Source of the DNA: Cyclobacteriaceae bacterium
Lineage (GTDB): Bacteria > Bacteroidota > Bacteroidia > Cytophagales > Cyclobacteriaceae
DNA: 16,745 bases
NCBI GenBank assembly: GCA_029880385.1
Contig: JAOUOM010000005.1
Location: forward strand, 1-16,745
Reading direction: 5' to 3'
Notes under the pieces: generated by a model
The model's database searches: none
What the model saw: only the letters and a program-made list of their open reading frames with translations
Told to the model about the DNA's origin: nothing
Translations under genes and position numbers: made by a program
Shown here: positions 1-6,405 of the stretch, in pieces
Layout: each line of letters opens with the position of its first letter
Position numbering within the stretch: the first letter of the stretch is position 1

Positions 1-96
1 TTCCTGCTATTGCCCGTAGGCTATCCGGAAATGCCGGTTTATGTTCCTGACCTGAGGAGGAAGGAAATCGATGAAATTGCGGCCTTTTATCGCTGA
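1..96 (+). CDS. Nitroreductase-family protein, C-terminal end only
   Basis: The first 96 bases are an open frame that ends in TGA at 94-96 and gives the last 31 residues of a protein. The peptide reads LLPVGYPEMPVYVPDLRRK followed by EIDEIAAFYR. A 'LPVGYP...VPD..RK...EI' tail is characteristic of FMN-dependent nitroreductase-family oxidoreductases, where it closes the alpha+beta flavin-binding fold. Everything upstream, including the flavin-binding residues, lies outside the window, so the substrate cannot be inferred. The gene converges on the minus-strand serine hydrolase at 154-1305. Its stop codon touches the A-run that serves as the U-tract of that gene's terminator. The family call rests on a short tail only. 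Confidence 0.6.
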   Translation, partial: FLLLPVGYPEMPVYVPDLRRKEIDEIAAFYR

Positions 97-146
97 AAAA
101 AAGTGAACCGGGGCCCAAAATAAGACTGATTTTGGGCCCCGGTTCA
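96..146 (-). terminator. Intrinsic terminator between convergent genes
   Basis: Bases 104-121 and 129-146 form a perfect 18-bp GC-rich inverted repeat with a 7-nt loop (122-128). A run of seven A at 96-102 lies on its left. Read on the minus strand this is a stem followed by seven U, the classical intrinsic terminator, placed 8 nt after the stop codon of the serine hydrolase. On the plus strand the stem is followed by TCCC, so it is a poor terminator for the nitroreductase-like gene, although the hairpin may still protect that transcript's 3' end. Confidence 0.9.
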
Positions 147-153
147 TCCCATA

Positions 154-1305
154 CTACCTGGAAAGTGATTCCCTCACCTGCCGTACAAACTGTCCAATCT
201 GTGACGGCTCCAGCCAGCGTGCCACGATCACCAGGTCATTGGCCTCATCCACCACGATAAAGTTGCCGCCAAATCCTGCTGCATAATAGATCGAATCATC
301 ATCCACACCATCCCACTTCCTTTCGCCACGGTTCAGCCACCACATGTAGCCATAGCTTTCATTGGCTTCACTGGGTTGCCGGGCTGCCTTGATCCAATCA
401 CCGGAAACCAGCTGTTGGTCGCCCCACCTGCCATCGCGCAAAAACAACAACCCAAAACGGGCCTGGTCCCGGGCACTGATAAACAATCCGCCACCACTAT
501 GTCCACCGCCCGTCACCGACTGTACCTTGAGCCCGTCAATTGTAGTCCATGCATGGTCATAGCCATACCACCGCCAGGTAGTGGAGGCCCCGATGGGATC
601 CATGATTTTTTCTTTCAGTACCATCGGCAAGGGTTGCCGCCATACCTGTAGCAGGGCATAGGCCAGTACGTTTACACGCACATCGTTGTATTCAAAAAAC
701 GTACCCGGCTCCCGCAACTCACGGTATTTCCACTCGTCGATGCCCCCTTCACGTGGCGGGCGGTCGGCCCAGTCTTTTCCTCCAAACAATGTCCCCGACC
801 AGTCTGAAGATTGGTTCAGCAGGTGATGCCACGATATCCGTCCATTATGCTCGCCCTCAAATGTCCCGTCCCACACATACGCCGCAGCCCGGTCACGCAC
901 ATCAGCGATCAGTCCTGCGTCCACTGCCAATCCTGCCACTGTCGATAAGTAGCTTTTGGTCACACTAAAGGTCATATCCACCCGGTCAATATCCCCCCAC
1001 TGTGCCACTACATAGCCGTTTCTCAGGATCATCCCGGCAGGTCCCCCGCGTTTTTTTGTGGGTCCCAATACGTCGTGATATGGCTCATGAGCAAAGCCTT
1101 TAAGGATCGCAATCCGTAAATCACGGTCACCACTGTATTCGTTTTTTTCGGCAAATTGTATGGCATTTGCCAGTTTTTTTTCGTTAAAACCCAATTCGCC
1201 GGGTGGGCGCGATTGCCAGTCATTTCCCCTTGGGGGCACATACTGCGAAAAGGCACCCAGGCACAGCCAAAAGATGCCCAACATAAAAACAAATCCTCTG
1301 TTCAT
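154..1305 (-). CDS. Secreted serine hydrolase, beta-lactamase/PBP-like fold (class C related)
   Basis: A 383-residue protein with an N-terminal signal peptide (about residues 1-20, ending AFS-Q), so probably periplasmic. The active-site Ser-x-x-Lys is SVTK (S114, K117), preceded by MTF as is common in beta-lactamase-related esterases and peptidases. The second motif appears as YND (Y206-D208) in FEYNDVRVN rather than the usual YxN. The third motif is probably the HSGGG stretch at 269-273, replacing KTG. This pattern fits the class C beta-lactamase/DD-peptidase/esterase superfamily (PF00144), whose members act on varied amide and ester substrates through an acyl-serine intermediate. True beta-lactamase activity is not implied. 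It is a single gene followed by a strong terminator, and I could not assign a convincing promoter. The start was chosen because it gives a complete signal peptide. Confidence 0.88.
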   Translation of the reverse strand: MNRGFVFMLGIFWLCLGAFSQYVPPRGNDWQSRPPGELGFNEKKLANAIQFAEKNEYSGDRDLRIAILKGFAHEPYHDVLGPTKKRGGPAGMILRNGYVVAQWGDIDRVDMTFSVTKSYLSTVAGLAVDAGLIADVRDRAAAYVWDGTFEGEHNGRISWHHLLNQSSDWSGTLFGGKDWADRPPREGGIDEWKYRELREPGTFFEYNDVRVNVLAYALLQVWRQPLPMVLKEKIMDPIGASTTWRWYGYDHAWTTIDGLKVQSVTGGGHSGGGLFISARDQARFGLLFLRDGRWGDQQLVSGDWIKAARQPSEANESYGYMWWLNRGERKWDGVDDDSIYYAAGFGGNFIVVDEANDLVIVARWLEPSQIGQFVRQVRESLSR

Positions 1306-1709
1306 GGTCGATATGCGTTAAGCGGGCCAAAGCCCATATTAATACTGCAAGGTACAGTGTTGACACAATTGACAAAAGAAGAATCCGATGAACGGCCATT
1401 CTGCAAGGCCGGAAACGAATGGTTCGAAAGCACACCGCCAGGGGGAAACGTGTAGGCAAATCCAATGGTTTTTCAGGGGGCAGATTCATGCATCATAAAA
1501 GGTTCAATGCTTTGGCATGCCCGGGTATCCGATTGACCAACGGCAGTGCCTGGAAATAACGAAAATGGAAAGAATAAGCACATCACCAATGTTAGTAAAA
1601 TCCTCTCCACTTCATACTAAAACTGGCTACCCCTACCATTGGCACATTCCAAACCTATTCAATCCATACAGGCTAGAACGACAACACCAGTTAACACCCA
1701 ATCACCGAA
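1306..1709. other. Intergenic region, no gene seen
   Basis: About 400 bases between the start of the serine hydrolase and the stop of the 298-residue gene. Open frames here are short, lack recognisable protein character, and run antisense to or through the neighbouring genes. Base composition falls from GC-rich at the left to AT-richer at the right. A TTGACA-like string lies near 1360 on the plus strand, but no gene follows it. I found no tRNA fold and no obvious terminator after the stop at 1710. The region should contain the serine hydrolase promoter, but no clear TAnnTTTG match is visible. Confidence 0.6.
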
Positions 1710-2606
1710 TTAATGTACATCCTGCCCTTTCTGCTGAGCGTGATTGTTTGTAGCTTTATCTATGGTATACTCAAAAGTTAAAACCCGCATATTCCATAAA
1801 GTCAAAATCTGTTCAGCGGCGATTTGATTATTTTTTGAACGCACAATAAGTTTCTCTTTGAATGATTTAATAAATTTTGTCCATAAAATACCGTTAGAAT
1901 CGATAAGTAAAAAGTAAAACCCACAATCTCCAATTTTTCTTCCTGAAGATCTTAAAATAAGTTCGCCATTTTCACCTACTTCAGGATACAAAATAACGGT
2001 TGCGTTACCGTTTGGTAATGGAAAAACAGTCTTTATACAACACTGTCCATTTGGAATTGTACAAATTTCATAAACACCTGAGTAAACTACTTGTTTTGTA
2101 TCTAGATACATTCTCAACCAAATCGTTCGCTTTACCTTTTTGGTTTTTTTATCGATCAATTGTATTACTTCACTTGTTAGTTTTCTGGCTGTCTTACCAT
2201 CATCCAATGGAATATTTAATTGTTCAATTCGTTTGCTAAACATTCGATTTACTATGACACCAAATAATCTGAAAGCGGGATTCCAATCTGCTTTCAAAGC
2301 AAAATGGTACTGACTAGTATTTTCGTAAAAATCAATTACATTTTTTGATAATCTATTGTAATCATTTTCAGCTAAATTAAGCTGATGTACAGACTGAAGC
2401 AACCCTTTGCGCTTCTCACTCTTGTCAATTTCTAAATGTTCTTTATCAGCTAATTGTTTTATAAATTTCTCCCCTATTCCATCAGTTTCTCCAAAAGGAC
2501 CCAGTAACCATTCGTTTTGAGTTGAATTTATTTTTTCGCCAAACAGGATAACCCATTGTTGGGTTATCCAGTCCTGAACGTTTTGCCTAAAAGACGGAGT
2601 TGCCAT
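1710..2606 (-). CDS. Uncharacterised 298-residue protein in AT-rich island
   Basis: I do not recognise a named domain. There is no signal peptide and no membrane segment, so it is probably cytosolic. The N-terminal 90 residues look helical and charged (KSEKRKG near 62-68). The middle and C-terminal parts look ordered and beta-rich, with a FYENTSQY segment (93-100), an aromatic stretch ADWNPAFRLFG (106-116), IEQLNIPL (127-134), VFPLPNGNA (194-202) and a glycine-rich turn SSGRKIGDCGFYF (220-232). These blocks resemble conserved motifs of a real family, not random sequence. Its start lies 8 nt downstream of the stop of the CrtA-like gene, so the two are almost certainly co-transcribed and may share a pathway. 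Base composition is clearly AT-richer than most of the window, suggesting acquisition by transfer. No terminator is evident after it. Coding status is strong; function is unknown. Confidence 0.8.
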   Translation of the reverse strand: MATPSFRQNVQDWITQQWVILFGEKINSTQNEWLLGPFGETDGIGEKFIKQLADKEHLEIDKSEKRKGLLQSVHQLNLAENDYNRLSKNVIDFYENTSQYHFALKADWNPAFRLFGVIVNRMFSKRIEQLNIPLDDGKTARKLTSEVIQLIDKKTKKVKRTIWLRMYLDTKQVVYSGVYEICTIPNGQCCIKTVFPLPNGNATVILYPEVGENGELILRSSGRKIGDCGFYFLLIDSNGILWTKFIKSFKEKLIVRSKNNQIAAEQILTLWNMRVLTFEYTIDKATNNHAQQKGQDVH

Positions 2607-2614
2607 TTAGTTAT

Positions 2615-3319
2615 TCACGAATATTTTTGAATATACTTTTCTTTTCCATGCCAGGTTCCATATTCAGCAAGTGGTTTAAATCGTAAGGTTGTGAATTCAA
2701 AATGAAAATTCTTTCGTTCCCGTTCTTTCATTGCATTTAAATGTCTTTTTGGACTGGGCATCACGCTATGGCCATAAACCATGTCTGTCATTTCTGCCTC
2801 CGATTGCCAAATGGAAAAAGTAGAAACTGTATTAGGGAATCGAAATGAGGCTAACGAAAGTAAAGTTCCTTTGTGATCCCGAACTAATTTTTCTACTGGT
2901 ATTCCCCAGTATATAAATCGTGGAACTGCCAAAGGCTTCATTCGTGCAAGGGTAACAGCTACAACCTGAAATGTTGAATTTCCCGATGAAACGTTATGTT
3001 CTGGTATTTTAAAACCACGTATTTTCCCCCAATCTCTCAAAAAGGCCAATCTTAGGTGCCATCCAACAGCCAGTATTTTACCAAATTTTTCATTTCTAAG
3101 GTAGCTTTCAAGGGCTTCTTCATTTTCCCATTGAGCAAAAATTGCAATTTCCTTTATATGAAATCGAGAAGGGGATAGAATGGGAATTCCCAATGACATG
3201 GTGGTCATATATTCAGAATGAATCAGACCTGGAGTATTCTTTTTAATTGGGGATGAGAACAATCCCCTTATTGCCACTTTGAATGGAACTTTGACTAGAT
3301 GATATGAGAATATGCTCAT
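2615..3319 (-). CDS. CrtA-like protein (spheroidene monooxygenase family)
   Basis: A 234-residue protein close to the length of bacterial CrtA, a haem-dependent oxygenase that introduces keto groups into carotenoids such as spheroidene. The resemblance rests on order and spacing of motifs recalled from CrtA: an N-terminal SLGIP segment followed by FAQWENEEALESY, a duplicated-looking second half starting VVAVTLARMKPL, then TFSIWQSEAEM, a Tyr-Gly-His in place of the usual variable stretch, and a C-terminal FTTLRFKPLAEYGTWHG matching the 'F..L...G.W.G' ending. No signal peptide is seen. It is upstream of, and probably in an operon with, the unknown gene at 1710-2606. No other carotenoid gene (crtB, crtI, crtY) lies in the window, so the substrate is open. 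Composition is AT-rich like its partner. The family call is from memory of motifs; activity is inference. Confidence 0.65.
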   Translation of the reverse strand: MSIFSYHLVKVPFKVAIRGLFSSPIKKNTPGLIHSEYMTTMSLGIPILSPSRFHIKEIAIFAQWENEEALESYLRNEKFGKILAVGWHLRLAFLRDWGKIRGFKIPEHNVSSGNSTFQVVAVTLARMKPLAVPRFIYWGIPVEKLVRDHKGTLLSLASFRFPNTVSTFSIWQSEAEMTDMVYGHSVMPSPKRHLNAMKERERKNFHFEFTTLRFKPLAEYGTWHGKEKYIQKYS

Positions 3320-3664
3320 ATGAGATGTTCACTGATTAGTTTAGCTCCTTAATTTACCTATATCTTTCAGAAAATAGCAATTTCCATAACCCGCTGGAAA
3401 ACGATATAATTAAAGAAGGCTCCCTCCCTATATTTCGGAGTGAAATGCACCCCTGAAGTGACGGGCATGGGAATAGGATGGGGCTATACAGTGCGAACCC
3501 TCCCTTGCCAGCCCCGGCAGCAGCGGCATCCTTTCCGTTGGCATGGGCCATGGGGCCGGAAAGGAAAGATACAGCGGATGACGGGTAGCCAGGGTGCCGG
3601 AGGGCCAGTACCGGCCGCTCCCATTATACAAAACAGATCCAGGTCGGAAATAGTTGGCAGCCGA
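3320..3664. other. Non-coding stretch at the edge of the AT-rich island
   Basis: This 345-base gap lies upstream of the CrtA-like gene and downstream of the propeller gene. Composition changes within it: AT-rich up to about 3420, then GC-rich. Several short minus-strand frames cross it but none has a credible start or domain. One minus-strand frame without a good start, from about 3367 to 3483 and bounded by stops, reads PHPIPMPVTSGVHFTPKYRE and onward, and looks more protein-like than chance. An 8-bp inverted repeat (3530-3537 with 3557-3564, loop 19) is present without a T-run. I call no gene here. The gap probably holds the promoter of the two-gene island. Confidence 0.5.
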
Positions 3665-4717
3665 TCAGGCCTGCAACGAAACCACCCGAATAGTGGATAG
3701 ATTTTGGGTAACAGTCTGCCAGTGATTGCCCTCATCAACCGAATGGTACAGGTTGCCGTTATTGGTGCCAAAAACAAGGTGTGGGCCCTGTTTGTCCATA
3801 GCATCCCGCAGCACCAGGTCAAACGAGTCGAGTTGTGGCAAACCGGACGTGAGCGGGTGCCAGTCTTTGCCCCCGTTGGTAGTGGTGTAGACCGTAAGCG
3901 CATTGTGATGCGGTATGCGAAGGAAGTCGGACTGGGCGGGTACCACCCAGGCACGCTGGTCATCGGATTCGTCGATGACCATGGCAAAGCCATAGACGGC
4001 ATTTTTGTTTGAGTCGGTCACATCGATCCAGGTAAGGCCTTTGTCGAATGAGCGGAATATGCCACAATGGTTTTGCTGCCAGATGACCGAAGGGTTTTGA
4101 CATGAAATTCGCAGCACGTGCGGGTCATGGCCTACGTCGGCCCGGGGATTGGGCAGGTAATTGGCAACAAGTCCGTGGTTGGTGGGTTGCCAGGTCTCAC
4201 CTTCGTCCCATGACTGAAATACCCCGGCGCAACTAATGCCGACTGTCAGGTGGGCGGTATTGTCGGGATCGATGAGTATCGTGTGAAGAAACGGATCTTT
4301 GGAGCCTTTGCCCCCTCCCATCCACTTGTCGCGGCTGGCGTGGCCGGACAATGCAGGAAGAAGCCGAAAGGACTGGCCCTGGTCTTCGCTCACAAACAGT
4401 GCAGCCGGTTCCACACCCAGGTACATCCGGTTGCCGGGCCCTGTGCGTATTGTCCAGATAGATTTGACCGTCTGGCCTTCATGGGGTGGAAACACCGGTG
4501 CCGCCACTTCGTCCCAATGACGACCGCCATCGGATGATCGATGGAGTTTTGCTCCCCAATGTTTATGATTGATGGCCACCCAACAATGGCCGGTAATCGG
4601 GTCGGAATATACGGCACCGATCGGCATACCCAAAAAATGGATAGCCTGTACCGACCAGGTGTGGCCATCCCATTGATAGATGATAAGTCCTTTGTCTGTA
4701 CCAGCCAGTAAACGCAT
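3665..4717 (-). CDS. Asp-box (BNR-like) beta-propeller protein paired with a MoaD/ThiS-like gene
   Basis: A 350-residue soluble protein without a signal peptide. Six Asp-box motifs (S/T-x-D/N-x-G-x-x-W/F) start near residues 61, 110, 169, 223, 279 and 326, giving a six- or seven-bladed propeller of the sialidase/VPS10/YCF48-like type. Between the repeats are singular motifs: DPFLH (141-145), GHDPH (196-200), QQNHCG (214-219) and RDAMD (304-308). As I recall, these recur in a conserved family often annotated 'exo-alpha-sialidase' or 'glycosyl hydrolase'. The Arg-rich sialidase catalytic set is not apparent, so a sialidase label would be unsafe. The histidine motifs suggest a real active or binding site. 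It starts 3 nt after the stop of the MoaD/ThiS-like gene (TAA-TTT-ATG), indicating tight coupling. Fold confidence is high; biochemical role is unknown. Confidence 0.85.
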   Translation of the reverse strand: MRLLAGTDKGLIIYQWDGHTWSVQAIHFLGMPIGAVYSDPITGHCWVAINHKHWGAKLHRSSDGGRHWDEVAAPVFPPHEGQTVKSIWTIRTGPGNRMYLGVEPAALFVSEDQGQSFRLLPALSGHASRDKWMGGGKGSKDPFLHTILIDPDNTAHLTVGISCAGVFQSWDEGETWQPTNHGLVANYLPNPRADVGHDPHVLRISCQNPSVIWQQNHCGIFRSFDKGLTWIDVTDSNKNAVYGFAMVIDESDDQRAWVVPAQSDFLRIPHHNALTVYTTTNGGKDWHPLTSGLPQLDSFDLVLRDAMDKQGPHLVFGTNNGNLYHSVDEGNHWQTVTQNLSTIRVVSLQA

Positions 4718-4720
4718 AAA

Positions 4721-4993
4721 TTAGCCCCCGGAAATGGCCTGAAAGATAAACACTTTGTCGGAAGGGGCTAGCTTTTCACGCAAATCACTGCCCCTTCGTA
4801 TGGGAATATCGCCAATATAGATGTGCACATGCTCGCGAAGATTGCCTGTGTCTTCTGTGATGTAATTGGAAAAACCGGGGTATTTCCTATCCATGGCTTC
4901 CACCAGAGACTGAAGATCCCCCGCCTCCAGGTACTCGGTCCGGAGGGTTGGGAAAAAGTTTTTCAATACCGAGGTAAACTCAACGGTAATCAT
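4721..4993 (-). CDS. MoaD/ThiS-family ubiquitin-like protein ending in Gly-Gly
   Basis: A 90-residue protein with the pattern of beta-grasp sulfur carriers: MITVEFTSVLKNFF at the start, LVEAMDRKYPGF in the helix, HVHIYIGDIPIRR in the middle, and KVFIFQAISGG at the end, with the terminal Gly-Gly exposed at the C-terminus. In MoaD and ThiS this diglycine is adenylated by an E1-like enzyme (MoeB/ThiF) and converted to a thiocarboxylate that donates sulfur for molybdopterin or thiazole synthesis. Neither MoaE, ThiG, MoeB/ThiF nor a cysteine desulfurase is in this window. The gene is followed 3 nt later by the Asp-box propeller gene, suggesting a dedicated partner or target. The 119-nt gap to hemL leaves room for its own promoter. 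The family call is good; the pathway is not known. Confidence 0.88.
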   Translation of the reverse strand: MITVEFTSVLKNFFPTLRTEYLEAGDLQSLVEAMDRKYPGFSNYITEDTGNLREHVHIYIGDIPIRRGSDLREKLAPSDKVFIFQAISGG

Positions 4994-5112
4994 CGTTCAG
5001 CCATTATATTGAACACAGGCCAGCAGGGCCACCAACGCCTTGCCCATCGAAATTTACGCATTTCCTGGATAACCTCACGTGTACCTTGCCGGAATGGAGA
5101 TGGCAGACCATG

Positions 5113-6405
5113 CTAGGCATGAATGGCAGCCATGGCCTGAGCCGAAGCGTCCACGATGCGGTTTACCTCCTCATCGCCAATGGCCGCCGATACAAATAAA
5201 GACTCGTATTGACTGGGGGCCAAATAGATACCAAGGTGGAGCATGGCATTAAAATAGGCACCAAACCGGCTTGTATCCGATGTTTTGGCTGTTTCGAAAT
5301 CCACGACCTTTTTTCCGGTAAAAAACAGGCTATACATACTTCCAACCTGATTAATGGTATAGGGAAGTGCCAGTTTATCCAGATTTTGCCTGATCCCTGT
5401 CGTAATCTTTTGGGTTGTTTCGTCCAGTTGTCGGTAGATTTCCGGCCTGTTTTTGAGTTCCCCGAGCATAGCCAGGCCGGCTGCCATGGCCACGGGATTA
5501 CCAGAAAGCGTACCGGCCTGATAAACGGGCCCCTGCGGGGAAACGAAATCCATGATTTCCTTTTTGCCCCCATAAGCCCCTACGGGCAGGCCTCCGCCTA
5601 TGATTTTGCCCAGTGTGGTCATATCGGGCATGACGCCAAACAATTCCTGCGCCCCTCCTGCCGCCAGGCGAAATCCGGTCATCACTTCGTCAAATATTAG
5701 CACGATGCCATGACGGTCACAACGATCGCGTAATCCCTGTAAATACCCTTCTGCCGGCAGCACACACCCCATATTTCCTACTACTGGCTCCACGATGATA
5801 GCGGCAATTTCGTTTGGGTTTTCGGCCAGCAACCGGTCGATAAATGCCAGATCATTGTAGGGAGCCAACAACGTATCTTTGGCAGTTCCTACGGTCACGC
5901 CCGGACTATCGGGTGAACCCATGGTAACAGCCCCGCTACCTGCGGCAATGAGGAACGAATCACCATGGCCGTGATAACAGCCTTCCATTTTAATAAATTT
6001 GTCGCGACCGGTATAGCCACGTGCCACCCGAATGGCCGACATGGTAGCTTCCGTCCCGCTATTGACCATACGTACCTTTTCAATAGATGGCACCATGCTC
6101 ACGATCAATTCGGCCATTTCCACTTCGCGTCGACCGGGTGCGCCAAATGACGGGGAAGCTTTGACGGCATCCACGACAGCTTTTTCAACAGGCTCGAAAG
6201 CATGTCCGAGAATCATAGGGCCCCAGGAATTGATGAGGTCGATGTAGCGGTTGCCATCCTCATCATACATGTAAGCCCCTTTGGCAGAGGTAAAAAAAAC
6301 GGGATTTCCTCCTACTGCCTTAAAGGCCCTCACCGGTGAATTAACGCCGCCGGGTATTACCTGACGTGCCTTTTCAAAAAGTTCTTTGCTGTTATTGGTC
6401 TGCAT
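5113..6405 (-). CDS. hemL: Glutamate-1-semialdehyde 2,1-aminomutase
   Basis: PLP-dependent enzyme that converts glutamate-1-semialdehyde to 5-aminolevulinate in the C5 route to haem and other tetrapyrroles. I place the start at the ATG at 6403-6405 (MQTNNSKELF), which gives 430 residues, the family's usual length. The longer frame to 6483 adds 26 residues of non-family sequence. Visible landmarks are IPGGVNSPVRAF (17-28), NSGTEA (115-120), YHGH (144-147), the PLP-ring aspartate in IFDEV (D239), the Schiff-base lysine in LGKIIGGGLP (K267), and QAGTLSGNP. The start overlaps the end of the upstream periplasmic-binding-fold gene by 14 nt, so translation is probably coupled and the gene belongs to the guaA operon. 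No terminator hairpin is visible after the TAG at 5113-5115, so read-through into the MoaD-like gene is plausible. Confidence 0.96.
   Translation of the reverse strand: MQTNNSKELFEKARQVIPGGVNSPVRAFKAVGGNPVFFTSAKGAYMYDEDGNRYIDLINSWGPMILGHAFEPVEKAVVDAVKASPSFGAPGRREVEMAELIVSMVPSIEKVRMVNSGTEATMSAIRVARGYTGRDKFIKMEGCYHGHGDSFLIAAGSGAVTMGSPDSPGVTVGTAKDTLLAPYNDLAFIDRLLAENPNEIAAIIVEPVVGNMGCVLPAEGYLQGLRDRCDRHGIVLIFDEVMTGFRLAAGGAQELFGVMPDMTTLGKIIGGGLPVGAYGGKKEIMDFVSPQGPVYQAGTLSGNPVAMAAGLAMLGELKNRPEIYRQLDETTQKITTGIRQNLDKLALPYTINQVGSMYSLFFTGKKVVDFETAKTSDTSRFGAYFNAMLHLGIYLAPSQYESLFVSAAIGDEEVNRIVDASAQAMAAIHA

Noticed and set aside
1350..1385. TTGACA-like promoter on the plus strand
   Set aside because: No plus-strand gene follows, and sigma-70 style -35 boxes are not the norm for this phylum.
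1415..1445. GGTTCGAA string like a tRNA T-loop
   Set aside because: The flanking bases do not pair as a T stem and no anticodon or acceptor arms can be built.
1156..1753. Short plus-strand frames between the serine hydrolase and the 298-residue gene
   Set aside because: No domain, no credible start context, and they cut into the neighbouring genes on the opposite strand.
3530..3564. 8-bp inverted repeat as a terminator for the propeller gene
   Set aside because: The loop is 19 nt, no T-run follows on either strand, and it is over 100 nt from the stop codon.
3484..4012. Long frames overlapping the propeller gene in other frames and strands
   Set aside because: Their translations are shadows with proline and arginine bias and no domains; the propeller frame has clear Asp boxes.
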